From assembly GCA_002069885.1 (NCBI GenBank), contig MWCD01000002.1, positions 1 to 64,000 of the forward strand: DNA of 64,000 nucleotides, in the 5' to 3' direction. Positions 34,277-43,365 of the stretch are shown piece after piece; within the stretch, counting starts at the first letter, position 1, and each line of letters starts with the position of its first letter. A program made the position numbers and the translations under genes. The notes below the pieces were generated by a model, which was not told where the DNA came from, searched no databases, and saw nothing but the letters and a program-made list of their open reading frames with translations. This DNA is from a bacterium ADurb.Bin236. Its GTDB lineage: Bacteria > UBP15 > UBA6099.

Positions 34277-36502
34277 TTATCTGGCGGCTTTATCGTATAT
34301 GGATAAGTAATTTGCTTTGTTCAGGGAGTCTTGTCCCAATTCAGCGAGGATGGTTTCGATGGCGGTTCCTTTGAAGGTCAGATATTGTTTAAGATATTTA
34401 TCCGCAGAGTCAAATTTATTAAGCTTGAAACTCACATAGGACATCAGCAGCAAAGCTTCGGAATGCGAGGGATTGCTTGACAGCAATTCATCAAGAATCG
34501 CCGCTGCGCTGTCATGTTTGTCCTGCATGGAAAGGACGGCGGCCAAGTTGAAAGCGGCAAGCTGGGATTTCGGGTCTAGGCGACGCGCTTCGAGAAGTTG
34601 CCTGCGGGCGTCTTCAAGCCGCAACAGCCTGCGATAGGATATTCCGAGGTAAAGGCGGTATTCGAAAGCGTCTGGAAATAGTTCCGCAAGAGAGGAGTAT
34701 TCGGTTGCCGCGGTCCTGTAATCACCTAACAGCAAATAGCATCTGGCGGCCATCGCCTTTGAGGGCGCGTGGTTGGGCGCGAGCCACAGCGAGCGTCGGA
34801 ACTGCTCCAGCGCTTCGACATGCCTGCCTTTCTTGAACTGTATGCTCCCGATTCTGAAATATGCCGGGGCGTAATTGGGCTGTATGTCGCGGGCCTTGAA
34901 AAAAGCCCAAAGAGCGTCGTCCGATTTGCCTGCGTCATTCAGCGACGCCGCATAATGAAAAATTAGCTCTTCGTCATAAGGAGAGGCTTCGATGGCGCGC
35001 CGGGCATGGAGTTCGGCTTCGTCGAAATCGAGATTGTTCGAGGCTTCCACGCTTTTTCGGAACGAGACGTCGGCGAATGTTTGGGGAACATATATTATCA
35101 GGCACGCGCATAGGAATATCAGCGCGGCGAGCGGAAGCCAGTATCTGGACGCCGCTGAAGGGTTTGCATTATGGTTGCGAGACACGGAAGCGCCGCTTGA
35201 CCGCAGAACCGACACGCAACCGGCGAACGCCGCGAGCGGAAACCACTCCAAAGGACTGTATATTACGGACTGAAAAGCCATGCCCCTGAAAAGGATTCCG
35301 GCGGCGGCGGAGCAAAGGGCGGCGGCAATGATTTTGTCTTCGACGCAAAGCTCGCTGCGAGCGCGGATGTTTTTTGCCGAAACGCGGAAGAAAGAAAACA
35401 CGAAAAAGAGCAGGGCGGCAAGACCGATGAATCCTGTCTGCGCGGCCATCTGGATGTAATCGTTATAGATATGCGACACATAAATGAAATCCATATTTGG
35501 GTCGTCGGCGATCAAGTCCTTAGTGTAAAGAGGGAGAAAGATTTTAAGGTTGCCGGCTCCGACGCCCAAGAGCGGGTTGTCCAAAGCCATTTCCGCGCCG
35601 CCGCGCCACATGACCAAGCGCGGTTTGCCTTCGCCGGACGCAAATGATAATGAGCTTTGCGCCCTGTGAACGATGTTCGAGCCGCGCGGAGAATATTTGT
35701 ATGTGTAAGCGGCAAAAAGCGCTCCTACCAGAGCAATCGCGACGGCAAGCTTTATGAGCGCGCGAAAACGTTTTCTGTCGATAATCAACAAACAGACGAG
35801 AAGAGCGGCGAAAGCTACGATGCCCGCAAGCCAAGCGCTACGGCTGTAGCTTATCAGCAGGCATATAAGAAGCATGAGGCAGCTTGCGCCCCAGAACAGC
35901 TTTGCCCGACTTCTTTCCGCCAATATCATGAGGGCGACCGCGAAAACGAAGTTCCACAGGATATATCCGCCCAGAATGTTCGGGTCGTCGAACATTCCGG
36001 CCACCCTCACGCCCCAGTCAACATACCAGTAAGGAAAAATCCTTATGTATTGAAGGAGAGCTATTATTGACATAAGAACGGCGGCGACCACCGAAACGGT
36101 CATCAGCGTTTTAATCTGCCTTGAATCGCGGATGATTGCGGCCGCTGATATGAACATCAAAGAAAAACCGATGAACAGCATGATGTCCTTTATGGCCAGA
36201 TAACGGTTTGCCGCCACTTCGAAAGACACAATCGTAGCAAGAGTCAGCAATAAGATTGAACCGCCGACAGGGGCGCGCAAAGCGCGAGCCGCAGGCGCTC
36301 CGCCTCGGAACATGGAAACAGTCGCAAATATTATGGCAATGCCCGTCATGAAGAACGCCGTCTTAACGCCGTATGGATTATATGCGGCAGGCAGCGCCGC
36401 GAAAGGGCATATCAAGAAAAGTGATATTAAAACGAAACGGCCCGCCTTTTCGCCGCCGGCGGCGTGTTCCGCAATATGATTGTGTTGAGCGTTTTCAGCC
36501 AT
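34277..36502 (-). CDS. O-antigen ligase-type membrane protein fused to TPR repeats
   Basis: 741 residues. About 11-12 membrane helices fill residues 25-460. The Wzy/WaaL-type PF04932 core lies around LLISYSRSAWLAGIVAFAALL and the periplasmic loop GGAEMALDNPLLGVGAGN then YIYVSHIYNDYIQ-like IYVSHIYNDYIQMAAQTG. The remaining 270 residues are tetratricopeptide repeats (DFDEAELHARRAIEASPYDEE and five or so more units). Enzymes of this family join glycan chains to lipid or protein acceptors. The TPR part may dock a partner. The ATG overlaps the upstream cyclase stop by 8 nt, so it is the last gene of the cyclase operon. Confidence 0.82.
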   Translation of the reverse strand: MAENAQHNHIAEHAAGGEKAGRFVLISLFLICPFAALPAAYNPYGVKTAFFMTGIAIIFATVSMFRGGAPAARALRAPVGGSILLLTLATIVSFEVAANRYLAIKDIMLFIGFSLMFISAAAIIRDSRQIKTLMTVSVVAAVLMSIIALLQYIRIFPYWYVDWGVRVAGMFDDPNILGGYILWNFVFAVALMILAERSRAKLFWGASCLMLLICLLISYSRSAWLAGIVAFAALLVCLLIIDRKRFRALIKLAVAIALVGALFAAYTYKYSPRGSNIVHRAQSSLSFASGEGKPRLVMWRGGAEMALDNPLLGVGAGNLKIFLPLYTKDLIADDPNMDFIYVSHIYNDYIQMAAQTGFIGLAALLFFVFSFFRVSAKNIRARSELCVEDKIIAAALCSAAAGILFRGMAFQSVIYSPLEWFPLAAFAGCVSVLRSSGASVSRNHNANPSAASRYWLPLAALIFLCACLIIYVPQTFADVSFRKSVEASNNLDFDEAELHARRAIEASPYDEELIFHYAASLNDAGKSDDALWAFFKARDIQPNYAPAYFRIGSIQFKKGRHVEALEQFRRSLWLAPNHAPSKAMAARCYLLLGDYRTAATEYSSLAELFPDAFEYRLYLGISYRRLLRLEDARRQLLEARRLDPKSQLAAFNLAAVLSMQDKHDSAAAILDELLSSNPSHSEALLLMSYVSFKLNKFDSADKYLKQYLTFKGTAIETILAELGQDSLNKANYLSIYDKAAR

Positions 36503-37985
36503 TGTTAATATGTTTTGAGTCGTCTATTAAAAGACGGTAGACGGTGATGGAGGCGGATTTGCCTTTTACGGCGGCTTCGAGCGGCGCTGAATAGCTGAAG
36601 GCGTCTTTGGTTTTTGCGAAGGTGGAGGCGCTGACGAGGATGGGGATATTGTCTTTGCTGGAAAGCGACTTGATGCGCGCGGCGAGGTTCACGTTGTCGC
36701 CGATGACGGTGTATTCCATGCGGCGGACGCTGCCAATGTTTCCGGCGACTGCCGGGCCGGAGTTTATGCCGATGCAGACGTTGAAGGGAGAGCGGCCTTC
36801 GCTCTGCCATTTCTCATTCAGAAGAGCGAGTTTCTGTTGCAGTTTGACAGCGCAGGAGACGGCCTTCATCTCGCTGTCGGGGTCGGCAAGGGGCGCGCCC
36901 CAGAACGCCATTACGTTGTCGCCGATGAACTTGTCCAGAGCGCCGTCGTGCTCGAACACGGTGTCTATCGCCGCTGAGAAGAATTCATTGAGGTCGGAAA
37001 GGAGTTGTTCCGGGGGGGAGGTTTTCATAAGGAGGCTGAAATTAGTCACTTCTGTGAACATGATAGAGACGTTTCGAAGTTCGCCGCCGGGGTCGATTTT
37101 GTCAGGAGTTTTAAGGATTTCCTCGGCGACTGAGCGAGACAGGTAGGAAGTGAAAGTGTCGCGGATTTTTATTTTTCGCATTTCGTGGTGGACGCGGGAG
37201 CGGAGCTTTTCGCCTAGCAGGAGCGTGTTTTCGACCGTCTGTTTGACGGCTTCCAAGAATGTTATGGTCTCTTTGTCGAAGCGCTCCGGGGGAGAGTTGA
37301 GGACGGAGATTACGCCTTTCACGGTTCCGGCGTATCCTAGAGGGAAAGCGGCAAGATGGGAGATTGAGGCGAGGCCGCCTTCATGCCCGGTCCACAACAT
37401 GCGGGAGTCGTGCGCGGGGCTGGCGCTGACGATAAAATGTCGCGTTTCGGCGACCTTGTAGAAAAGATGCCCCGCGGGCAGAGGGGCCGCGCCGGGGTCT
37501 CTCCACGGCCTGAGCGCGCCGTCCGGCCCGAAGACATGTATGGCGGTTTCTTTTGTCTGGCATCTGTCCGCGAATGCGTTTTCAAGAGTTGCAAAAAGCT
37601 TTTCTTCGTCAATACTGCCTCGCGTCGCGCGTATCAGTTCGTGTATGTATTCGAGCGAGTCGTTGTTTTCCCGCTCTTTGCGAAGTATGTGGGCGAACAT
37701 GACGGAGAAGATAGCGATGAAAATGACAGCCGTCACGTGGTCCGGGCTGAAGTTTCCATATTTCGAATATTTGATGATGACGAGCGGGCCTTGCAGAACG
37801 CAGATGACAAGCGAGAGCGCGATGGCGCCGGAGCGGCGGAAGTTGAGTCCGGCATAAACGATTGGGACGGCCAGAAGCATGCGAACCCAGCCCAATCCCC
37901 AGTGCTCCCGGTCGTAGTAATGGGCGACCGATACAATGACGATAATTGCGACGCTCAGGGCTGCTAAGGTTGCGGTCTTTCTCAT
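36495..37985 (-). CDS. Class III adenylate/guanylate cyclase with GAF domain (C2-like active site)
   Basis: About 496 residues from the ATG at 37985, which overlaps the upstream stop (ATGA). N-terminal membrane helices (about residues 5-105) precede a GAF-like domain (about 125-270) and the class III cyclase domain. The substrate Lys and second metal Asp are in DKFIGDNVMAFWG, the adenine-type Asp in YTVIGDNVNLAAR, and the transition-state Asn and Arg in NLAAR are intact. The first metal Asp, expected in a FxDIxxFT context, is Glu (MFTEVTNFS, codon GAA). That pattern resembles the C2 half of mammalian cyclases. A second cyclase with the opposite defect lies two genes upstream. Confidence 0.87.
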   Translation of the reverse strand: MRKTATLAALSVAIIVIVSVAHYYDREHWGLGWVRMLLAVPIVYAGLNFRRSGAIALSLVICVLQGPLVIIKYSKYGNFSPDHVTAVIFIAIFSVMFAHILRKERENNDSLEYIHELIRATRGSIDEEKLFATLENAFADRCQTKETAIHVFGPDGALRPWRDPGAAPLPAGHLFYKVAETRHFIVSASPAHDSRMLWTGHEGGLASISHLAAFPLGYAGTVKGVISVLNSPPERFDKETITFLEAVKQTVENTLLLGEKLRSRVHHEMRKIKIRDTFTSYLSRSVAEEILKTPDKIDPGGELRNVSIMFTEVTNFSLLMKTSPPEQLLSDLNEFFSAAIDTVFEHDGALDKFIGDNVMAFWGAPLADPDSEMKAVSCAVKLQQKLALLNEKWQSEGRSPFNVCIGINSGPAVAGNIGSVRRMEYTVIGDNVNLAARIKSLSSKDNIPILVSASTFAKTKDAFSYSAPLEAAVKGKSASITVYRLLIDDSKHINNG

Positions 37986-38929
37986 GTCAGGCCTGTGATT
38001 AAAAGGAGCGCGGCGAGAGCGGTGAAAAGGCATGCAGCCGGGACTGCGCTCCTGAATTTCGAGAAAGTAATGTAAGTCGAAAGAATCATAATGACAACGC
38101 TGGCGGCCAGACCGGAGACGGTGGTTCCAAGGGGCGTCTTAGTGGCGATAGCCACGCCCGCGAACGAAGGAACACTTAGAAAAACGGACATGACAGAGAG
38201 AGCTATAAGCATGTCGGAAGGCGACGCGCCCCATGATTTCAGTTTGTTCCAGACGGCAAAGAAAAGGCAGAACACCGCAAGATACATCGGGAACACCTGA
38301 GCGGTGTTGACTATTAGCCGCCACGGCTCGATTTTAAAATCAAACCCGAAGTTTTTCATTCCCCAAGACATGTATAGAGCTAGAGCGGCGGCTATTGCCA
38401 GCCCGGCGATAGAGTTGACGACAAGCCCTTTGCGGACTAACCCCAGCTTTTCCATCGCGGCAGGGTCGGAAACGGTCCAATAAGCGGGCAGCCACAATCC
38501 CAGCGCAAAAACTAAAGTCACAACCGGCGGGTTGCTGTAGAAAATAGTATTCCATGTCTGGAACAAAACAGTCGCGGCGGCGAGCATAAGCGCTCGTTTT
38601 GCAGTCAGGCCTCCCGAAAACAGGAGAGCGCCGCCGAACCCCAGAATGTACAGCGCGCCCACCAGTATGTCCTTCGTCTCGACGGTTATAGCGCCCTTTT
38701 CCCAAAAGATGGAAAGAACGCCTGACACGAGGCTGCCGAGGGCTAAAATTAGGGACGCCGTGATGACCGTAGAATTGGCGAACGCGCCGGGACGGGATTG
38801 CTTTTGGAGAGAATCCATAGCCGCGCTTATATCTGCGGCGACGGCCACGCCGTAAGAGGAAGCGTGAACCGCTTCCTGCTTGCGTCGCTTGCGGTTCGCT
38901 CCGTTGTCATGTTGCGAGTCGTTCTTCAT
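37982..38929 (-). CDS. Multi-pass membrane protein of the cyclase operon
   Basis: 315 residues. A charged, cytoplasmic-looking N-terminus of about 50 residues is followed by about eight hydrophobic helices (for example ASLILALGSLVSGVLSIFW and VLFALGLWLPAYW-like stretches). No catalytic motif and no family recognised. The stop overlaps the start of the downstream cyclase, a pairing that mirrors the other cyclase plus membrane-protein pair in this operon. It may sense a membrane or extracellular signal for the cyclase; this is inferred from position only. Confidence 0.65.
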   Translation of the reverse strand: MKNDSQHDNGANRKRRKQEAVHASSYGVAVAADISAAMDSLQKQSRPGAFANSTVITASLILALGSLVSGVLSIFWEKGAITVETKDILVGALYILGFGGALLFSGGLTAKRALMLAAATVLFQTWNTIFYSNPPVVTLVFALGLWLPAYWTVSDPAAMEKLGLVRKGLVVNSIAGLAIAAALALYMSWGMKNFGFDFKIEPWRLIVNTAQVFPMYLAVFCLFFAVWNKLKSWGASPSDMLIALSVMSVFLSVPSFAGVAIATKTPLGTTVSGLAASVVIMILSTYITFSKFRSAVPAACLFTALAALLLITGLT

Positions 38930-38953
38930 TTGCTTCCGGTCCGGCTCCTCCGC

Positions 38954-39805
38954 CTATATGCTGACTGTCTTGATGAATAAATAGTGAATGACGAAAGCCG
39001 CCAGCAGGGGTCTGGTCGTGCGGCAGTAGAAATATGTCATTCCAAGAGCGACATGGCAGGAGAAACTCTGCATAATGGAGCCGCCGATGGCTATTTCAAG
39101 TTTCATGTCGTAGCTGAGTATGGAAGGAATCCAGTAACAAAACATAATGAATATATTGAGCGCTATAGGCAGAATGATATTGTACCGGAACTCCATGAAT
39201 CTGCGAGTCAGGACGCCATACAGGATTCCCCAAAGGACGCCGTAATAGAGGGCGCTGGTGGCGGCAAACCAGATGTATTTATTCAATGGAAGAACATTAA
39301 CGCCCAATTTTCTTATAAACGCCTGACCGATCCAGACGTATGAAATCAGGACTGCCGCGGCAAGAGCGGTGAAAACTATTTCCGCTCCCGGTTTGGCCGG
39401 CGTGGTGTATCCGAGAGCTTGGAACACGCGCGGGTTTGCGCTGTTGACTTTCGAGATACAGAACAGCGACGGGATAATCAGAAAGAGGAAGTTGTAGGAG
39501 AAGCCGAGAGGGATGGGTATAGTGGCGGCTGCGAACAGGGCGGCGGCGGCGGAGTACCACAGCCAACCCGAAACAGGCAGCCCCCCTGCGATGACGATGG
39601 CGGCGGGAAACATGTAAACGAGAAAGATGGAGATGAAGAAGATTTCCCTGCGCATTCCCGGCGGGATTATGTTCACCCCCGGAATAAGCATGGCCATTAG
39701 AGGGACGAAAGCGAGAAGGCATCTGCGGAACGCCGGGTCGGCGGTTATCTTGAATTTCTGGAAGCCGGGATAATAACCGGCTCCGGCTGCGAACGGCGCG
39801 CTCAT
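38954..39805 (-). CDS. Multi-pass membrane protein of the cyclase operon
   Basis: 283 residues with about eight hydrophobic helices (LLAFVPLMAMLIPGVNIIPP, IFFISIFLVYMFPAAIVIAG and others). The segment ATSALYYGVLWGILYGVL and the final LLAAFVIHYLF recall the CPBP intramembrane peptidase layout, but the EExxxR motif is absent, so I do not assign that family. Its start overlaps the stop of the upstream cyclase (ATGA), and 24 bp separate it from the next membrane-protein gene. Confidence 0.65.
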   Translation of the reverse strand: MSAPFAAGAGYYPGFQKFKITADPAFRRCLLAFVPLMAMLIPGVNIIPPGMRREIFFISIFLVYMFPAAIVIAGGLPVSGWLWYSAAAALFAAATIPIPLGFSYNFLFLIIPSLFCISKVNSANPRVFQALGYTTPAKPGAEIVFTALAAAVLISYVWIGQAFIRKLGVNVLPLNKYIWFAATSALYYGVLWGILYGVLTRRFMEFRYNIILPIALNIFIMFCYWIPSILSYDMKLEIAIGGSIMQSFSCHVALGMTYFYCRTTRPLLAAFVIHYLFIKTVSI

Positions 39806-41337
39806 ATCCGCTCCATTGAGAGGCTGAAAAGCCTGCCGAAACCGGGCGGCGAATCAGGGATTTCCGTCAGCGCGGATGACAGGTTCGAGGCTCCTGCGGC
39901 GCTTTCGGAGATTATGGTTTTTGCGTTCAGAGTCCGGGACAAAGACTCCATTTTCACTGCCTTTTCGACTTCCTCTCCCATGATGGTGAAAGTTTTTTTG
40001 CGCTCGTCTCCGAGATTGCCGATAAGCGCCTTGCAGGTGTGGATGGCGATGCCGGATGACAGCGGCGTCATGGACCGACGCTCCCAATCGGAATTGAGAG
40101 AATCAAGCGCGCGGGACATCTCGGCGGCCGCCTTGACTGCGCGGGCGGCGTGTTCCGGATCCGGGGCAGGGGCGCCCCAGTACGCGATTATGCAGTCTCC
40201 GATGAACTTGTCTATCGTTCCTTTGTTGTCGAAAATGACGTCCACCATCGCGGTGAAGTATTCATTCAACTGATTGACAAGCTCCTTCGGCGTGACTTTT
40301 TCAGAGATTGCCGTGAAGTCTCTGATGTCGGAAACCAGCACGGTCACTTCCTCCCAGCGTCCCTTAAGCAAGCCGGGCCGTTCGAGCACGTAATCGGCTA
40401 CGGAAGAAGATACGAAGCGGGAAAAAAGCTCCCGCATCTGCTCCTCGCGCAGCTTTTCCTGCTGGCTTTCTTTTTCCTGAACTATGTTGTGGATTGCGCT
40501 TCCGGCGGTCTCCGCGATAGCTTTCGCGATGGACATGTCTTTGTCGGAAAAGTTCTCATCGTTCTTCTTGTCCATCAGCAGGAAAGAGCCGTAGACGGAA
40601 CTTTCGAACGAAACGGGAACGGCTAAAGCGGATTTGACGTGGGCGGCGCGGGGGCCGACGGTCAGCCGTTTGTCGTGTCCGGCGCTGTTGGTGGATATAA
40701 GGGCGTTGGCTCGCGCGCACCAGAGGAGAATATTGTCGGGAGGCGGCTCGACGCTTTCCTCTCCGGGAGGGTCTTGGGAGAACACCGAGGACAGGGAGCA
40801 TTTGCCGGGAGTGATTTCTGCGTCGCGGCAAACAAGGGCGGCTCCGCCCGCCGCGTCGGTCAGGATTGCGGCTTCCTCGCAAGAGCGCCGGATTATCGAA
40901 GCTTCGTCCGGCTCGGCCAGAATCCTCATGAAAACCTGCGACAGTGTGTCCACATACCTGCTTGTTTTCCGCGTTTTGCCCACTGTTCCGCCGACGAATA
41001 TGCCGAAGAAGATATAAAAGAAGAGAATTATAATCGCCGATGACGGGTCGAAATCGTATGTCCGAGAGCGGGCCGCTATGGGGATAATCGGAACGAACAT
41101 AAAGATATTCAACAAGCTGCTGATTATGCTTCCCGTGTAGCCGAAAGTCGCGCCCGCATGATACAAGGGAACTATCATCAAGAATCTCAAATAAATGTGG
41201 CTTTTCCATTCCCCGGAGAATGAAATATAAAAGACGGCGTATGCCGCAAGGAACTCAAAAAAAATCAACGCCCATCTCGCTTTATCGGATAGATTAATTC
41301 TTTTTTTTGCCGGATTGCCGCCGTCCGGAGTTTGCAT
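39802..41337 (-). CDS. Class III cyclase-like protein with GAF domain (C1-like active site)
   Basis: About 511 residues from the ATG at 41337; a TTG 48 nt upstream is rejected. Membrane helices (about residues 20-120), a GAF-like domain (about 140-290), then the cyclase domain. Both metal Asp residues are present, in VSDIRDFT and KFIGDCIIAYWG. The segment that should read VNxAARxE is VEKAVKME: the transition-state Asn is Glu and the Arg is Lys, and the preceding adenine-type Asp is Glu (IMGEEVE). As a homodimer it should be poor or inactive, but it could serve as the C1-type metal subunit for the second cyclase. First gene of the operon. Confidence 0.85.
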   Translation of the reverse strand: MQTPDGGNPAKKRINLSDKARWALIFFEFLAAYAVFYISFSGEWKSHIYLRFLMIVPLYHAGATFGYTGSIISSLLNIFMFVPIIPIAARSRTYDFDPSSAIIILFFYIFFGIFVGGTVGKTRKTSRYVDTLSQVFMRILAEPDEASIIRRSCEEAAILTDAAGGAALVCRDAEITPGKCSLSSVFSQDPPGEESVEPPPDNILLWCARANALISTNSAGHDKRLTVGPRAAHVKSALAVPVSFESSVYGSFLLMDKKNDENFSDKDMSIAKAIAETAGSAIHNIVQEKESQQEKLREEQMRELFSRFVSSSVADYVLERPGLLKGRWEEVTVLVSDIRDFTAISEKVTPKELVNQLNEYFTAMVDVIFDNKGTIDKFIGDCIIAYWGAPAPDPEHAARAVKAAAEMSRALDSLNSDWERRSMTPLSSGIAIHTCKALIGNLGDERKKTFTIMGEEVEKAVKMESLSRTLNAKTIISESAAGASNLSSALTEIPDSPPGFGRLFSLSMERI

Positions 41338-41487
41338 AAGGTTTATTCTCGGCCGTTCGATTTTAAACCACGAAAGGCAAGTCAATTACAGAATGAAAAA
41401 ATCACGGAGTTCATTTTACCTTTTCTCGCAATAATATGGAAGTAATAAAAAATTGGATAGGGTTATTCTTTGAGAATCTGGCCGGGG

Positions 41488-41847
41488 CTAGATGATTGTC
41501 GGAAGGCCCATGGGAGTTGTGGAATCTAGCAGAAGATGAGTCATATACGCGGAAAGCATTGCTTTCAGAGCGAGCTTGTTGTCATTGGAAGCGTCCTTTA
41601 GGTTGTCCACGGAGGCAAGGGCAAGAGCGGCGGCGCCGAGGGTGAAATAGCTATGGAAGAAGCGTCTGTGCCGACGGTGAAGAGGCGGCTCAAGGATGTC
41701 CGGGAGGGACCCGGCGAGTGCGCCGAACAAGAAATGGGCTATAGCTTCGTCCCGCGCGATTTCCTTGTCCGCAAAGGTTCTTTCGACGGCGTAGAACGAC
41801 GCTCCGGCTATTCCGCCGACGATGGCGTGCAGATTAGTTAAAGGCAT
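41488..41847 (-). CDS. YdjM-like membrane-bound metal-dependent hydrolase family protein
   Basis: 119 residues from the ATG at 41847 (GGGAGG upstream; a TTG at 41865 is rejected). HFLFGALAGSLPDILEPP, HRRHRRFFHSYFTLG and the late MTHLLLDSTTPMGLP follow the PF04307 pattern: the His/Asp residues in LPDxxExxxHRxxxHS and HxLLDxxTPxG probably bind metal. Family members are small inner-membrane proteins of uncertain activity. Stands alone on the minus strand. Confidence 0.75.
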   Translation of the reverse strand: MPLTNLHAIVGGIAGASFYAVERTFADKEIARDEAIAHFLFGALAGSLPDILEPPLHRRHRRFFHSYFTLGAAALALASVDNLKDASNDNKLALKAMLSAYMTHLLLDSTTPMGLPTII

Positions 41848-41916
41848 ATCCCGCGCCTCCCGCAAAGCATATACGAGTGTATAAACAAACGGCTCTCCGG
41901 CGTCAACTTGCGAGCG

Positions 41917-43269
41917 TCAGTCGGCTCTGGGTTTTACCTTCCAGACTGTCATAGCGAGAATCAGGGACAGGACGGCGGAGCCGAGCCAGAAGTAAATTGC
42001 GGCGTCGAAGTTGTAAACACACTGTCCGTCGCAGATGATTTTATTCTTTTCGAGGAGATGTCCGCTGATTAACTCCTGAGCAGATGCCCCCATGTAGCTG
42101 AAAAGGCCGATGAAGCCCATGACCGCGCCGGTCACCCTTCGGGGGGTTAGGTCGATGGCAGTCAGTCCGCCGAGGAAGGCGACTGTTCCGCTGACGGCGA
42201 ACCCGAAGACGGAAATGCTGAGCACGTCCAGCCATTTGTGTCCGGGCGGCGCGTAGAAGAAAACAGCCAAAGCTGAGACTTGGAGAAGTCCGTAAAGAAG
42301 GGTGGCTTTGTGGCGGTTCGAGTTGAATACCTTGTCCGAGATGATGCCTGAAAGCGCTCCGCCGGCGATTCCGACGATGGGAGACATTCCGAGTATCGCG
42401 CCGGCTTCGACCAAGCTGTAATGTTTGACTTCCTGAAGGTAAAGGATGCCCCAACTGTTTATGCCGTAGCGGGCGACGTATGTGAGCGCGCTGGCGAGGC
42501 CGAGAACCCAGACCGCCGGATATTTCATCGCCTGCAACTGCTGTTTGAGCAAGGATTCGGAAGCGGTGGCGGGGTCGGGCATCGGTTCATTCTTGTATTC
42601 CGCGATGTTGGGAAGCCCCTGAGTTTCCGGCCTGTCCGAAAGCATGAACACCAGAGCTATGGCCATTAGGACGCCGAGGGTTCCCGAAGCGCCGAAGCCG
42701 TACCGCCAGCCGAAATAGCTGACGACAACGGAAGTGCAGATGAAAGTGATGCCTTCGCCTATGCTGTGGGAGACATACCAGATGCCATACCAAGTGCCGC
42801 GCTCTTTTTTTGAGAACCACTGAGAAAGGCTCACCACGCTGGGCGCGGCTCCCATCGCCTGAAACCATCCGTTCATTCCCCAGAGGATAAAAAACACCCA
42901 GAAGAGAGACGAGAAACCCATCGCCAAGTTTATCAGCGCGGATATCAACAGTCCCGCCGACATGAATTTCCTTATGTTGCACCTGTCTGCGAGGACGCCG
43001 TTAAAAAACTTGCCGAAGGCGTAAGTCGCCATGAGGATAGCGCCGATTTTGCCCAGTTGCGCCGCGTCGACAATCCCGGCTTCCATCATGGGTTTTTTCA
43101 CTACGGACAGGCTCAGCCGGGTGACGTAGAAAAAACCGTACCCGATGGTTATGCCGATGAACACGGACCATCGCCTGAAAGTAAATCTTTTTCGAAGTTC
43201 GGCATCGGAAAGGTTCAGCCTCGGAGCGTCAGGGCCGGTTTTGAAAAAGTTGGTTATCATAGAAAACAT
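41917..43269 (-). CDS. MFS transporter of the organophosphate:phosphate antiporter (GlpT/UhpT) family
   Basis: 450 residues with 12 predicted helices. The N-terminal GYGFFYVTRLSLSVVKKPMM, GKFFNGVLADRCNIRKFM and MNGWFQAMGAAPSV are typical of GlpT/UhpT/UhpC relatives, including the conserved Arg in YVTR. These exchange organic phosphates such as glycerol-3-phosphate or hexose phosphates for phosphate; UhpC-type members act as sensors. The substrate cannot be read from sequence. Ends a minus-strand run with the Na/Ca exchanger gene upstream. Confidence 0.85.
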   Translation of the reverse strand: MFSMITNFFKTGPDAPRLNLSDAELRKRFTFRRWSVFIGITIGYGFFYVTRLSLSVVKKPMMEAGIVDAAQLGKIGAILMATYAFGKFFNGVLADRCNIRKFMSAGLLISALINLAMGFSSLFWVFFILWGMNGWFQAMGAAPSVVSLSQWFSKKERGTWYGIWYVSHSIGEGITFICTSVVVSYFGWRYGFGASGTLGVLMAIALVFMLSDRPETQGLPNIAEYKNEPMPDPATASESLLKQQLQAMKYPAVWVLGLASALTYVARYGINSWGILYLQEVKHYSLVEAGAILGMSPIVGIAGGALSGIISDKVFNSNRHKATLLYGLLQVSALAVFFYAPPGHKWLDVLSISVFGFAVSGTVAFLGGLTAIDLTPRRVTGAVMGFIGLFSYMGASAQELISGHLLEKNKIICDGQCVYNFDAAIYFWLGSAVLSLILAMTVWKVKPRAD

Positions 43270-43365
43270 ATTGTCGTTCCGCCGTCTTTTTCCGGCAATT
43301 ATATCAGCTAGAGCGATAAAGGGGTAAATAATATTTTACGAGGCGCATCAAGCGGCTTGCATTGG

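Noticed and set aside
38954-39805. CPBP intramembrane protease
   Set aside because: Layout is suggestive, but the EExxxR motif is absent.
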